A stretch of DNA of 64,000 bases from Bacteroidota bacterium (GCA_023396255.1 JAEWWU010000006.1:1-64000); one strand, 5' to 3'; positions 25,950-36,507 are shown, numbered from the stretch's first letter. Notes: generated by a model from the sequence alone, not told the origin. Made by a program: numbers and translations.

Positions 25950-27886
25950 GCCGTTTTTTGCCAACCTCCCTCAAAGAGGCACAAGCTCTGGGTTGGACAG
26001 AACTTGATGTAATCCTCTTTAGCGGAGATGCTTATGTAGATCACCCCTCCTTCGGTGCAGCCGTTGTGGGGCGATTGTTGCAATCCTTGGGATTGAGGGT
26101 GGCCATTGTTCCTCAACCCAACTGGCGAGACGATTTGAGAGACTTCAAGAAGATGGGTATTCCCCGCCTTTTCTTTGGCGTATCGGCCGGTGCTATGGAC
26201 TCAATGGTCAACAAGTACACCGCTGCCAAGCGGCTGCGCAGCGAAGATGCCTATACCCCGGACAAAAGAATAGATATGCGTCCCGAATATCCTTCAGTGG
26301 TTTACACACATATCCTTAAAAAACTTTTCCCAAACATCCCCGTTGTGCTTGGGGGTATAGAGGCTTCTTTGCGCAGGCTTACCCATTACGACTATTGGCA
26401 AAACAAGCTGTTGGCCCCAATGTCTATTCAAAGCGGGGCGGATTTACTGATCTACGGAATGGGCGAACAGCCCTTAAAAGCCTTAGTTGATCGTTTGCGG
26501 CAAGGCGAAAGCGTGTGCCAAATAGCTCCTACACTCAATCAAGTTGTTTACACAACCTCCAAGGAATATTTGCAACAAGACAACAATACCGTGTGGATGC
26601 ACTCCTTTGAAGATTGCCTAAAAGACAAGCGCAAGCAAGCCGAAAACTTCAGGGTATTTGAAAACGAAAGCAATAGGGCCAAAGCGCATCGTTTGGTGCA
26701 ACCTTGTCAGGAAAAGTTAGTTGTGGTAAACCCTCCCTTTCCGCCAATGACGCAAGAAGAAATAGACCATTCATTCGATTTGCCCTATACCCGTCTTCCT
26801 CATCCGAGATACAAAGGAAAAGTCATCCCTGCCTACGAAATGATAAAACACTCCGTAAACCTTCACAGAGGTTGTTTTGGCGGTTGTGCCTTTTGTACCA
26901 TTTCGGCTCATCAAGGCAAATTTGTTGCATCCCGATCACCGGAATCGGTTCTCAAAGAGGTGCAGCAGGTAATACAGATGGAAGATTTCAAAGGTTATTT
27001 GAGCGATGTAGGTGGCCCCAGTGCCAATATGTATAGTATGAAAGGGTATAACCCAAAAGCCTGCGAAGCCTGTCATCGCCCCTCTTGCGTATTCCCATCG
27101 GTATGCCCCAATCTAAACGCAAATCATAAACCTCTCAACGATTTATTGTCACAAATAGATCAATTGCCGGGAATCAAGAAGAGTTTTATAGGAAGTGGGG
27201 TACGCTATGACCTATTGCTTCACCCCTACAAAGAAGAAGAACTGCGCAAAGAGGCAGAACGCTACACCGAGCAACTTATTGCCAATCATACCAGTGGACG
27301 GCTAAAAGTAGCTCCCGAACACGTATCGGACAATGTACTCAACCTAATGAGAAAACCTCCGTTTGCTCTTTTTTACCGATTCAATCGCATCTTTGAACAA
27401 ATCAACCGTAAATATGAACTTAAGCAACAACTAATACCTTATTTCATTTCTTCTCACCCCGGATGCAAGGGGGCTGATATGGCAGAATTAGCGGTTGCCA
27501 CAAAAGAGCTCAACTTTAGATTGGAACAGGTACAAGACTTTACTCCGACCCCTATGACACTGGCTACAGAGATGTACTACACGGGATTGGATCCCCATAC
27601 GATGCAACCAATCTATTGTGCAAAAAGAGAAGAAGAGAAAAAGGAGCAAAAGCGTCTTTTCTTTTGGTACCAACCGCAAGAGCGAGAGGCCATTATGCGT
27701 TCGCTGCGCAAATGGAACAGACCGGACCTCCTGCAACGTCTCTTTGGAGGGAACACCAATAACCAACACGGAGCTTATACCTCCAACAAAACACAGCCGA
27801 CTTCTTCACAAAGGAAAAGAGAGAATAAGAAACCAAGACCTAACCCACACACTCCCGAGAGAAGAAAGAAGCGTTCGTCTCGGTGA
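25928..27886 (+). CDS. YgiQ family radical SAM protein
   Basis: 652 residues. The radical SAM cluster motif is CFGGCAFC (C316, C320, C323), preceded by the long YgiQ N-terminal domain (LPTSLKEAQALGW, FSGDAYVDHPSF). A conserved cysteine-rich block follows (EACHRPSCVFPSVCPNL). The C-terminal 50 residues are basic and disordered. The start is a GTG at 25928, or the next GTG at 25931, inside the end of ispE; no ATG fits, because the conserved N-terminus begins here. The reaction catalysed by YgiQ proteins is not established. Confidence 0.93.
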   Translation: MVRQDSVSRFLPTSLKEAQALGWTELDVILFSGDAYVDHPSFGAAVVGRLLQSLGLRVAIVPQPNWRDDLRDFKKMGIPRLFFGVSAGAMDSMVNKYTAAKRLRSEDAYTPDKRIDMRPEYPSVVYTHILKKLFPNIPVVLGGIEASLRRLTHYDYWQNKLLAPMSIQSGADLLIYGMGEQPLKALVDRLRQGESVCQIAPTLNQVVYTTSKEYLQQDNNTVWMHSFEDCLKDKRKQAENFRVFENESNRAKAHRLVQPCQEKLVVVNPPFPPMTQEEIDHSFDLPYTRLPHPRYKGKVIPAYEMIKHSVNLHRGCFGGCAFCTISAHQGKFVASRSPESVLKEVQQVIQMEDFKGYLSDVGGPSANMYSMKGYNPKACEACHRPSCVFPSVCPNLNANHKPLNDLLSQIDQLPGIKKSFIGSGVRYDLLLHPYKEEELRKEAERYTEQLIANHTSGRLKVAPEHVSDNVLNLMRKPPFALFYRFNRIFEQINRKYELKQQLIPYFISSHPGCKGADMAELAVATKELNFRLEQVQDFTPTPMTLATEMYYTGLDPHTMQPIYCAKREEEKKEQKRLFFWYQPQEREAIMRSLRKWNRPDLLQRLFGGNTNNQHGAYTSNKTQPTSSQRKRENKKPRPNPHTPERRKKRSSR

Positions 27887-27903
27887 GAATAGAATACAAA
27901 AAG

Positions 27904-27941
27904 AAAGAGAGCCTTGAACCAAGTTCAGAGCTCTCTTTTTG
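27904..27941 (+). terminator. Intrinsic terminator between convergent genes
   Basis: AAAGAGAGC and the following TTGAAC pair with GTTCA and GCTCTCTTT. A T-run follows on the plus strand and A-rich sequence precedes it, so it can act in both directions, for ygiQ and the facing T9SS cargo gene. Confidence 0.75.
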
Positions 27942-27971
27942 CTTTATTCCTGACTTCCGCGATCTTGGCAA

Positions 27972-28802
27972 TTACTTCACTTGAAGTTTAGTGCTAACGC
28001 TTCTGCCATTAGCTTGGATACGCACAAGATAATTCCCTTTCGGTAGGTTTTCGTTTCTTACTTCTTGCCCTTGCATATCAAAGACTTGCACAGAGGGATT
28101 TTGAACTCCTTCAACGATGATTTTTCCGTTTTCGGGATAAAGAACCATATCGTGTACAAAAACTCCTTCCACTCCGGTTTCGCGAACAAACTTTACGGCC
28201 AAAACCCAGTTGGCCGCCCACGAATTGCCATCAACCGGAGATAGGGAAAGTTTTTTGTTCTCATCTCGAATCAAGAAATTGACATTGGGCACGAGAGGAT
28301 TGGTCTTGGGATCTGTCTTTATTATCATTTTCCCCTTAAAAGTAGCGATATATCCAAAAAGGTAGTTCTTGGTACCATCAACCACCTTTTGATCTTTTTC
28401 GGGGAGTTTTAGGTTATAGAACTGTGTCTGGCTATTAGGTTCCAAAGGCATCGGTTGTTGAAGCATAGACTTGTACTGATCGCTTCCGACAGGTGCTTCC
28501 ATTCCCAACAAAGTCATTACTACATTTCCGATCTCTCCGATAGACACAAATACAGACACAATTTTACATCCTTTGAGCTTCTCTCCGGGAACAAAGATCA
28601 TTGGTCCCGCGGTTATCTCCGTATCCGATCCCATTTTAACAATCGGATCATTCTCTTTCAGAGTGTAATAAGAAAATACCTCTTCCTCAGCTCTCAAAGC
28701 AGATAGATTGGACAAAGTAGTCTTTTGCTCTTGCCATTCTTGTGCACTGATAGAAAAAACAGTCAGTAACAATACAAGAAGCACCAAATAAGTTTTCTTC
28801 AT
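27972..28802 (-). CDS. Predicted T9SS cargo protein, unknown function
   Basis: 276 residues with a signal peptide (LVLLVLLLTVFSISAQ). The last 65 residues form a type A T9SS sorting domain: MVLYPENGKIIVEG, SVQVFDMQGQEV, LPKGNYLVRI and STKLQVK. The middle part holds beta-rich sequence (LKGCKIVSVFVSIGE; YLFGYIATFKGKMIIKT) that I do not recognise. It should be exported through the outer membrane and either anchored to A-LPS or released. Confidence 0.85.
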   Translation of the reverse strand: MKKTYLVLLVLLLTVFSISAQEWQEQKTTLSNLSALRAEEEVFSYYTLKENDPIVKMGSDTEITAGPMIFVPGEKLKGCKIVSVFVSIGEIGNVVMTLLGMEAPVGSDQYKSMLQQPMPLEPNSQTQFYNLKLPEKDQKVVDGTKNYLFGYIATFKGKMIIKTDPKTNPLVPNVNFLIRDENKKLSLSPVDGNSWAANWVLAVKFVRETGVEGVFVHDMVLYPENGKIIVEGVQNPSVQVFDMQGQEVRNENLPKGNYLVRIQANGRSVSTKLQVK

Positions 28803-28928
28803 AAGTTTTAATTGTTAGTGAGAAAAGATTTGAAAATATAAATTCCTATTTTTATGCCACTTGATGTTTATTCAAAACATCCCCCCGAGAAGAACTAAGA
28901 ACATACTTCTACGAGACAAAGAAAAAAC

Positions 28929-28969
28929 AAAGTGCCCCTCCAAGAAACGATTCTCGAAGAAAGCACTTT
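28929..28969 (-). terminator. Probable terminator of the DUF2723 gene
   Basis: AAAGTGC at 28929-28935 pairs with GCACTTT at 28963-28969, with extra pairing inside the loop. On the minus strand GTTTTTTC follows the stem. Confidence 0.6.
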
Positions 28970-28989
28970 TAAAGATGGGATAAAGACAA

Positions 28990-31900
28990 TCATTGTCCTC
29001 CAAACGTCTTCAATAAAGATGTAATCTGCGACTCGTAGGGAACAAGAGCTTTGCTCTGTCCTCTATCTGCGGTTTCCTTGGCAAAAACAATTAGGCGCAA
29101 TGCATCTATATGTACGCCATCAAGGGTTGCCTGCTTGAGCAATCTGGGTCTAAGGCGCAGCATCCACTTGAGCGTCGATAGCCCGTTTTGCAATAAAGCC
29201 AAAGTAATTTCGTCTCCCTCTTTCTGCATTCCGGCTCTGTAATAAGCCTCGGCCAAGAACAAATCTGTGAGCGTGTAAGGCACACTTTGAGCCGAGAATG
29301 TACTATGACACTTACGCAATACTTTGGAAGCTCGTTGGGTATCTCCCCGATCGAGGAGAGCGGAAGCCAATTCAGCAAACATCTTGTAACGATAGTAGTA
29401 AGCTATAGTTTGTCGAATGTTATCATCGAAATAGATATCAGGATCAGAGGCATTGAAATAACGATACTTGTTCATTACGAGATCGTAGGTCTTATCAACG
29501 TCCATTCCTCTGTTCAAGTCTGCTACCCTCCACGGAAGAATTTTCTTTGTCATCCCTCGCCCTTGCAGATACTCAGGAAGGTTATTAAAACTATTAACCG
29601 GCATAGTCGATACCCAATAAAGAGGTCTCCTAAACTTGGAAGCTGCAATCATATCCATTACAAAATAGGCGTCTCTAGGTATGTACTGCATAGATTCAAG
29701 AGAGAAAACCATCTCCGAATTTCTCCTCTCTTGAGGAATTTGAGGAAAAAGCCGTTGCATCTCGACCGTATCCAAGGGTAAGACAAGGGTTGAGGCTGGA
29801 ATTATAGGAGTTTGCAAAGAAGGAGCAGACTGCCGCATCTGAGTCATAGCCTCATCATAAGAAGCCGTGCCCGGAGATACCAATGCAATTAGATTTTTGG
29901 CAAAAAAATCGTTCGTTATATGCTTGTAGGGAACCGGAGTTGAAGCATAACTCTGCTTGAGCATCTGTTTGCCATACCAATCGCTTTGCAGGTAACTTAG
30001 GTTACAAACCCGAATATCTCTTCGTACTCCTTCTACCGATTGCGCGTACCAAAGAGGGAACGTATCGTTATCTCCAAAGCAAAACAGAACAGCATTGGGT
30101 TCGCAACTCTCCAAGAAATTATAACCGAAGTCACTTGCCAACACTCGACCACTACGATCGTGGTCATCCCAGTTTTGAGAAGCCATCTGCAAAGGCACAA
30201 TAAGCCCGATTACAGAAGCCACAATAGAGGCAGGGAGGTCTCCTATTTTTAGTTTTCGCAGCAACCACCACAAGCCAGCAACGCCAAAACCAATCCAAAT
30301 GGCAAAAGCGTAGAAAGAGCCGGCATAGGCATAATCTCGCTCTCGAGGTTGCCCGGTTGTTTGGTTTATGTAGAAAATGATTGCCAACCCTGTCATAAAG
30401 AAAAGCCAAAAGACAATCCAAAAAGACTGAGTTCCTTTACGGTCTCTGATCAGTTGAAAAAATATCCCCAATAATCCCAACAGTAATGGAAGCATATAGT
30501 AAACATTGTGCCCCTTATTGGTTTCCGTTGTTAGTGGCATATCCTTGGACGGACCAATGAAAATCCTGTCTATAAAATCAATTCCGGTAACTACATTTCC
30601 ATTGAGAAGTCCCCCGTGCCCTTGGATGTCATTTTGCCGACCGATAAAGTTCCAGCCAAAATACCTCCAGTACATATAGTTGATTTGATAGCTCAAAAAG
30701 AAACGAAGATTTTGCCCGAAAGTGGGAGCCGATAAATCGTTAGGATCCCTGTCGATCCAGAGGTTATATCCTCGAATATGACTTGCATCAGACGAGTGCA
30801 TTCGGGGGAAGAGCATCTTATCACTCGACGAGTAAACTGCCCGAGTTATGGTCGTATGCTCGTAACGATCCTTCTCTTTCGGATTGCTTTTAATTGCCAA
30901 ATTCCACTCTTTTCGGCTCTCGTCTTTTTGCCCCGGAATGGGTTGAGCTGCAAAAGTCGGAGCATAAAAATGAGGGATCTCTCCATACTGAGAACGGTTG
31001 AGATATTTCTGCAAAGCCACAGCATTGGCTGGTTCGTTCTGATTCATTGGAGTATTGGCAATAGAGCGAACCAATATTACTCCGTACGAAGAAAAGCCCA
31101 CCATTATCACTACCATACACATTTGTATGGTTTGTAGAAGCGGCAGGTTTACCTTCTTTTTGAGTACCCACCAAATCACCGCACCCAAAATGGACAAATT
31201 GATCAACCAACTGCCCGTTAGGAAAGGGATTCCCATAAGGACAAAGCAGACAATGAAAGATATTGCAGCTTTGGTGTACGACTCTCCTTTGTTTAGCAGG
31301 TAAGCCGAGTAGCCCAGGGAAACAGCCAAAAGGATCAAGAAGAAGTAAAAACCGCTATTAACGGGAAGTCCAAGGGTATTGACAAAGAAGACATCGAACA
31401 ATGTTCCCACCTTCATCACGCCTCGTACCACACCAATCATCATTACCAAGATGAGAATGGCGGACACAAAAAGAGTTAACAAAGCCCCCTTGGTGTTGGG
31501 ATTCTTGCTCTTTCGGTAATAGAAAAGAAGAGCCATTGCCGGAATACACAAAAGGTTGAGCAGGTGTACTCCAATACTTAATCCCATAAAATAGGCAATA
31601 AGTATTATCCAACGATCGCTGTACAGGCTGTGACTCCTATCCTCCCACAAGAACATCAGCCAGAAAACAAGTGCTGTAAAGAACGAACTAAAAGCATATA
31701 CTTCGGCTTCTACGGCACTATACCAAAAGGTGTCAGAAAAAGTGTACGCCAAAGCTCCGACCAATCCACAGCCCAAGATAAGTACAACATTAGCTAAAGA
31801 AAGAGAAGCGACCTTATCTTGGGAGTCATTCTTATATGGCTCAAAAGTTGGGAGCACTACACGGCGTACCATGTGCGTGATGGTCCAAAAGAGCAACAAT

Positions 31901-32181
31901 ATGGTCGCGGCACTAAGCAATGCACTCACAATGTTACACAACAAAGCCACCTGCCGGGGATCCGAAGTTAGATGAGAAGCAAAGTTGTACACCAGCATAT
32001 AAAAAGGAGCCCCGGGGGGGTGCCCCACTTCCAAATTATGAGCCGTAGTGATAAACTCTGGGCAATCCCACAAGGCTGCACTAGGCCCAATGGTCAGCAA
32101 GTAGACAGTAGCAGAAATCACAAAAGTGATCCAACCTACAATGTTATTGAGCAATCTAAAGCGTTTCCACTCCATATTCAA
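28990..32181 (-). CDS. DUF2723 multi-pass membrane protein (TMEM260-like)
   Basis: 1063 residues; the start could be two codons later. The N-terminal part carries the DUF2723 pattern: VYLLTIGPSAALWDCPEFITTAHNLEVGHPPGAP, with about a dozen membrane helices up to residue 650 or so. A soluble C-terminal part of about 350 residues follows, with helical-repeat character. The animal relative TMEM260 is an O-mannosyltransferase and Bacteroidetes members are suspected of protein glycosylation, but the bacterial role is not proven. The acidic D-x-P-E in the first loop is like that of GT-C glycosyltransferases. It follows the YitT gene by 17 bases. Confidence 0.88.
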   Translation of the reverse strand: MNMEWKRFRLLNNIVGWITFVISATVYLLTIGPSAALWDCPEFITTAHNLEVGHPPGAPFYMLVYNFASHLTSDPRQVALLCNIVSALLSAATILLLFWTITHMVRRVVLPTFEPYKNDSQDKVASLSLANVVLILGCGLVGALAYTFSDTFWYSAVEAEVYAFSSFFTALVFWLMFLWEDRSHSLYSDRWIILIAYFMGLSIGVHLLNLLCIPAMALLFYYRKSKNPNTKGALLTLFVSAILILVMMIGVVRGVMKVGTLFDVFFVNTLGLPVNSGFYFFLILLAVSLGYSAYLLNKGESYTKAAISFIVCFVLMGIPFLTGSWLINLSILGAVIWWVLKKKVNLPLLQTIQMCMVVIMVGFSSYGVILVRSIANTPMNQNEPANAVALQKYLNRSQYGEIPHFYAPTFAAQPIPGQKDESRKEWNLAIKSNPKEKDRYEHTTITRAVYSSSDKMLFPRMHSSDASHIRGYNLWIDRDPNDLSAPTFGQNLRFFLSYQINYMYWRYFGWNFIGRQNDIQGHGGLLNGNVVTGIDFIDRIFIGPSKDMPLTTETNKGHNVYYMLPLLLGLLGIFFQLIRDRKGTQSFWIVFWLFFMTGLAIIFYINQTTGQPRERDYAYAGSFYAFAIWIGFGVAGLWWLLRKLKIGDLPASIVASVIGLIVPLQMASQNWDDHDRSGRVLASDFGYNFLESCEPNAVLFCFGDNDTFPLWYAQSVEGVRRDIRVCNLSYLQSDWYGKQMLKQSYASTPVPYKHITNDFFAKNLIALVSPGTASYDEAMTQMRQSAPSLQTPIIPASTLVLPLDTVEMQRLFPQIPQERRNSEMVFSLESMQYIPRDAYFVMDMIAASKFRRPLYWVSTMPVNSFNNLPEYLQGRGMTKKILPWRVADLNRGMDVDKTYDLVMNKYRYFNASDPDIYFDDNIRQTIAYYYRYKMFAELASALLDRGDTQRASKVLRKCHSTFSAQSVPYTLTDLFLAEAYYRAGMQKEGDEITLALLQNGLSTLKWMLRLRPRLLKQATLDGVHIDALRLIVFAKETADRGQSKALVPYESQITSLLKTFGGQ

Positions 32182-32198
32182 AGGATATTTTTGATTTT

Positions 32199-33173
32199 TT
32201 ACTTTAGAGTATCGAACCCTTGACCATAAACTCCGTGCACTGTTCCTTGAGAAACAAATGCATCCGGGTCTATCTCTTTGACGATACGATTGACACTTTG
32301 AAGCATATTTTTGCGCACAACCACCATCAAGATTTTCGAACTGTTGCCACTGTATCCTCCCTCGGCGTGAATAAGGGTGGTACCCTTATTGAGACGAACA
32401 ATGATGGCATCGCTGATCTTCTTGTACTCCTTGCTAAATATAAAAAGCTGCACACTTTGCTTGTTGCTATTGGTCAAGAAATCCAAGGTTACCGAGCAGA
32501 AGATAATTTCGACTGCAGACAGAGCCAAAGACTCGACTGCCGGCTGCACTGCCATATCTCGGAAATAAATATTGACAAGGAAAGATGCACCAATAATAAC
32601 CGCATCGGTCATAATGAGTGCTCGCCCCAGAGATATGTTTTTGTACTTGTTGAAAAGGGCCACAATAACATCTGTCCCGCCGGTACTTCCATTCACATTA
32701 AACACCATAAAGAGACCTCCTCCGCAAAAGATCCCCCCAAAAGCAACTGCCAAAAGACTTTGATCGGTTGTGAAAAGAGGCCCCACATTGGGAATAAGAG
32801 AGGTTAGCCACGAGGCGAGGTTTTGGTACACGGCACTGGCTGGGTCTCCGAAAAGAGCCTGCCCTACCGGAATGAAGACAAAAAGCATACTCACCCCAAT
32901 AAACGTCTTGAGAGAAAACTTCCAACCCAAGAAGATGATGGAGACAATCACCAACCCAACGTTGATAATGTTGTACGGAATGTACACCGGGATGTTGGTG
33001 GCAAACTGTATAATAGAGGTAATACCTGCCAATCCTCCGGTGGTAACTCCTTGGGAGAGGATGAACCCGGTCCAACCCACGGAATAGAGAATAACTCCCA
33101 TAAGCATTGCCAATAGGTCGCGTAAGACGGACTTCACCTGGGAGGTATGTGCTTGAGCTAATGTTTGATTCAT
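32199..33173 (-). CDS. YitT family membrane protein (DUF161 + DUF2179)
   Basis: 324 residues. Five to six membrane helices (about 20-220) contain GWTGFILSQGVTTGGLAGI and GGGLFMVFNVNGSTGGTDVIVALFNKY, typical of the YitT/DUF161 fold. A soluble DUF2179 domain (about 235-320, with TLIHAEGGYSGNSSKILMVVV) follows and resembles a small ligand-binding domain. Transport or sensing is suspected; the substrate is unknown. It lies 52 bases after leuS. Confidence 0.9.
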   Translation of the reverse strand: MNQTLAQAHTSQVKSVLRDLLAMLMGVILYSVGWTGFILSQGVTTGGLAGITSIIQFATNIPVYIPYNIINVGLVIVSIIFLGWKFSLKTFIGVSMLFVFIPVGQALFGDPASAVYQNLASWLTSLIPNVGPLFTTDQSLLAVAFGGIFCGGGLFMVFNVNGSTGGTDVIVALFNKYKNISLGRALIMTDAVIIGASFLVNIYFRDMAVQPAVESLALSAVEIIFCSVTLDFLTNSNKQSVQLFIFSKEYKKISDAIIVRLNKGTTLIHAEGGYSGNSSKILMVVVRKNMLQSVNRIVKEIDPDAFVSQGTVHGVYGQGFDTLK

Positions 33174-33225
33174 TGATTTGTATCCTAATATTAAGTTTTA
33201 TATTGAAAAAGTCACAGAGGAGAAG

Positions 33226-36024
33226 TTAATCCACTACGATGTTGATGATGCGGCCCGGCACAACAATTATTTTCTTCACACTACACCCCTCAAGCCAACG
33301 TTGGGCTTCGGGAGCTTGAAGAGCTTCCTGCTCAATCTCTTCTTTAGAAAGGGAAGTAGGCAACTCCAAGTTGAAGCGTACCTTTCCGTTAAAGCTAACC
33401 GGATACTTAACACTGTTTTCTACAAGCATCTTTTCGTCCCATTTGGGCCACGAAGCCGTGAGAATAGAATCCGCTTCCGTATTTTCCGCTTGAGCACAAA
33501 CACCCCACAAGTGCTCGGCAATGTGCGGAGCAAAGGGAGAGAGTAAGATGAGCAAAGGTTTTAGGATTTGGACACTTGAGGTATTCAAGTTTTGAAGCTC
33601 TCCTATGCAAATCATAAAGGCAGATATAGAGGTATTGAAAGAGAAGCGTTCTATATCTTGGGTAACCTTCTTGATAAGACGGTGGAGCGACTTCAACTCT
33701 TCGGCCGTCGGCTCTTGATTGGTCAAACGCAACCGATCGTTATCCCAAAACAATCCCCAGAGTTTTTTGAGAAATCTGTACACTCCATCAATACCATTGG
33801 TATCCCACGGCTTGCTCTGCTCCAACGGACCCAAAAACATTTCGTACATCCGCAAAGTGTCTGCACCATAATGCTCCACAATATCGTCAGGGTTTACCAC
33901 GTTGAACATCGATTTGCTCATTTTTTCTACTGCAAAGCCACAGATATACCGCCCATCGGGTTCGGTTATGAAGGAGGCTCCCGCCAAGTCCGGACGCCAT
34001 TTTCTGAAAGCCTCCATATCAAGCACGTCATTTTTCACCAAACTAATATCGACGTGCATAGGAGCCACTTCGTATTGGTCTTTGAGGGATAGGGTAACAA
34101 ATTGATTGGTTTCTTTGATGCGGTACACAAAGCTGGAGCGTCCCTGAATCATACCCTGATTGATGAGTTTTTTGAATGGTTCCTTTTCGCACACAACCCC
34201 CAAATCATAGAGGAATTTATTCCAAAAACGACTATACACCAAATGCCCCGTAGCGTGCTCGGTACCTCCCACGTAGAGGTCCACCTGCCTCCAATAGCGA
34301 TTGATGACAGGATCTACCAAGACATTGGAGTTGTGCGGATCCATATAACGGAGATAGTAAGCACAACTGCCGGCAAAACCGGGCATAGTACTCAATTCGT
34401 AAGGATAACCATCTTCTGTTTGCCAATTTTGTGCTCGTCCCAAAGGAGGTTCTCCCTCTTCCGTGGGGAGGAATTTGTCCACTTCCGGGAGTCGGAGAGG
34501 AAGTTGCTCCTCTGCCAAAGAGTATGGCACATTGTCCTTATAATAAATGGGGAATGGTTCTCCCCAATAGCGTTGTCTACTGAAAATAGCATCACGCAAG
34601 CGGTAATTGACTTTCTTGCTCCCCAAGCTTCTTTCCTCTATAGATTGGTTAGCCTTTTCTATGGCCTGGGCAACGCTCAATTGGTTAAGGAAGTCCGAAT
34701 GAACAATGGTTCCCTCTTTGCTGTCGATGGAGTTGTCCCACGTTGCTGTATCCGAAGGTTCCTGACCGCTTGGCACCACAACTTGAACAATTGGGAGTGC
34801 AAACTTTCGGGCAAAGGCAAAGTCTCGGCTATCGTGGGCTGGCACTGCCATAATGGCCCCCGTTCCATAACCCGACAACACATAGTCGCTAATCCAAACA
34901 GGAATAGTCTCCCCCGTAAATGGATGCACAACGTATCCTCCAGAAAATACCCCCGAAACACTGCGATCGGCTATGCGTTCGCGCTCGGTGCGCCGCTTGG
35001 TGCGTTGCAAATACTCATCCACTTCGGCACGCTGCTCCGATGTGGTTACTTTGTCTACCCACTCACTTTCTGGGGCCAATACCATAAAGGTCACGCCAAA
35101 GATTGTATCGGGGCGAGTGGTAAAGACTGTTATTTTTTCCCCGCTCGTTTGCAAGGTAAAGTCTACTTGAGCTCCTACTGAACGCCCAATCCAATTCCGT
35201 TGGGTTTCCTTGAGTGAGTCTGTCCAATCAACCTCTTCAAGATCATCGAGTAGTCGCTCGGCATAGGCAGAAACACGCAAGCACCATTGTTTCATCTTTC
35301 GTTGCTCTACAGGATATCCGCCTCGGATACTCAGCCCCTCGCTCACTTCATCATTTGCCAAAACGGTACCCAACTGCGCGCACCAATTGACCATACTCTC
35401 GCCCAAGTATGCCAACCGATAATTCATCAGCCACTCCGAACGTTCTTTTTCTGTTGCCTTTTGCCATTCTTGTGCCGAGAGAAATAGTTCTTCGGAACAA
35501 GCGGCACTCAACCCCTCGGTTCCGTGTTGTTCCAAATGAGCTTGTAAACTTTCGATGGGCTTGGCGCAACAAGCCTGTGTATCATAGTAACTGTTGAAGA
35601 GCTGAATAAATCCCCACTGCGTCCATTTGTAGTATTCCGGATCGGAGGTGCGGAGTTCTCGAGACCAATCGAAGCTGAATCCTATATTTTGCAACTGTTT
35701 TCTGTACCGCTCAATATTGGTTTCTGTAGTCACTTCTGGATGCTGTCCCGTTTGAATGGCATACTGCTCGGCTGGGAGCCCAAACGAATCGTAGCCCATC
35801 GGATGCAAAACATTGAAGCCTTGCAATCTTTTGTAACGGGCAAAAATATCAGAGGCTATATACCCCAATGGATGCCCTACGTGCAATCCGGCTCCCGATG
35901 GATAGGGAAACATATCCAAGACATAATAAGGAGGTTTGGATGTATCTTCGGTTACCTTGTATAATTGATTCTCTTCCCAATAAGCGCGTACACTGCTCTC
36001 TATTTCTTTATGGTTATATTCCAT
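33226..36024 (-). CDS. leuS: Leucyl-tRNA synthetase
   Basis: The start at 36024 (MEYNHKEIESSVRAYWEEN) gives 932 residues. The longer frame to 36123 has an unrelated leader that contains the promoter. HVGH is at 48-51 and KMSKS at 701-705. A large editing (CP1) domain lies between them. Compared with E. coli LeuS (860) it carries extra residues, including an insertion around residues 160-215, as usual in Bacteroidetes. It is followed by yitT and DUF2723 genes on the same strand. Confidence 0.97.
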   Translation of the reverse strand: MEYNHKEIESSVRAYWEENQLYKVTEDTSKPPYYVLDMFPYPSGAGLHVGHPLGYIASDIFARYKRLQGFNVLHPMGYDSFGLPAEQYAIQTGQHPEVTTETNIERYRKQLQNIGFSFDWSRELRTSDPEYYKWTQWGFIQLFNSYYDTQACCAKPIESLQAHLEQHGTEGLSAACSEELFLSAQEWQKATEKERSEWLMNYRLAYLGESMVNWCAQLGTVLANDEVSEGLSIRGGYPVEQRKMKQWCLRVSAYAERLLDDLEEVDWTDSLKETQRNWIGRSVGAQVDFTLQTSGEKITVFTTRPDTIFGVTFMVLAPESEWVDKVTTSEQRAEVDEYLQRTKRRTERERIADRSVSGVFSGGYVVHPFTGETIPVWISDYVLSGYGTGAIMAVPAHDSRDFAFARKFALPIVQVVVPSGQEPSDTATWDNSIDSKEGTIVHSDFLNQLSVAQAIEKANQSIEERSLGSKKVNYRLRDAIFSRQRYWGEPFPIYYKDNVPYSLAEEQLPLRLPEVDKFLPTEEGEPPLGRAQNWQTEDGYPYELSTMPGFAGSCAYYLRYMDPHNSNVLVDPVINRYWRQVDLYVGGTEHATGHLVYSRFWNKFLYDLGVVCEKEPFKKLINQGMIQGRSSFVYRIKETNQFVTLSLKDQYEVAPMHVDISLVKNDVLDMEAFRKWRPDLAGASFITEPDGRYICGFAVEKMSKSMFNVVNPDDIVEHYGADTLRMYEMFLGPLEQSKPWDTNGIDGVYRFLKKLWGLFWDNDRLRLTNQEPTAEELKSLHRLIKKVTQDIERFSFNTSISAFMICIGELQNLNTSSVQILKPLLILLSPFAPHIAEHLWGVCAQAENTEADSILTASWPKWDEKMLVENSVKYPVSFNGKVRFNLELPTSLSKEEIEQEALQAPEAQRWLEGCSVKKIIVVPGRIINIVVD

Positions 36025-36056
36025 ACGGATATTTGAGTTTACATTTTGAAGTCTCG

Positions 36057-36064
36057 CAAAGATA
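36057..36064 (-). promoter_or_regulatory. Predicted -7 box of leuS
   Basis: Plus-strand CAAAGATA is TATCTTTG on the minus strand, 32 bases upstream of the leuS start. Confidence 0.55.
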
Positions 36065-36250
36065 CTGATTATTTGAGATTTTTTTGTTCGAGAATAAATA
36101 CCACCCTCAAGCCCTATTCCCATCCGGAACCAGTCCCCTTAAATATCTTCTTAGATTTATCTTCGCAAGCGACCAAAAATAGCCTGTTTCTGAATTGTAT
36201 CCCTTGCGGATGCCAAAACCTCCTTTGTTAATAAACATTCTCTACAAACC

Positions 36251-36314
36251 ACTCCGAGAAGGCATTTTTCGCGCCCGAGAACCAGCTTGACCTCAAAAAA
36301 GCGATTCTCGGAGT
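36251..36314. repeat. Perfect 10-base inverted repeat
   Basis: ACTCCGAGAA at 36251-36260 is matched by TTCTCGGAGT at 36305-36314, with a 44-base spacer that contains a further direct CCGAGAA. It could be a terminator-like stem without a T-run, a structured RNA or a protein-binding site. Confidence 0.5.
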
Positions 36315-36507
36315 TTCTTATCCTCAAAAAGAAACAAATAACCATCTGACTGACAACAGAATAAGGAAATAATTAGCACAATCTTCTCTTCTGAAAAAAC
36401 TTTTTTCTTCCCTCCGTTTCTTTGTCAAGGAACTAATCTTTGACTACTTTTTTCTGCTCCACCCCCTCTTTTAGACAATCCTAAACAAGGATAGGTAACT
36501 ACGACTC

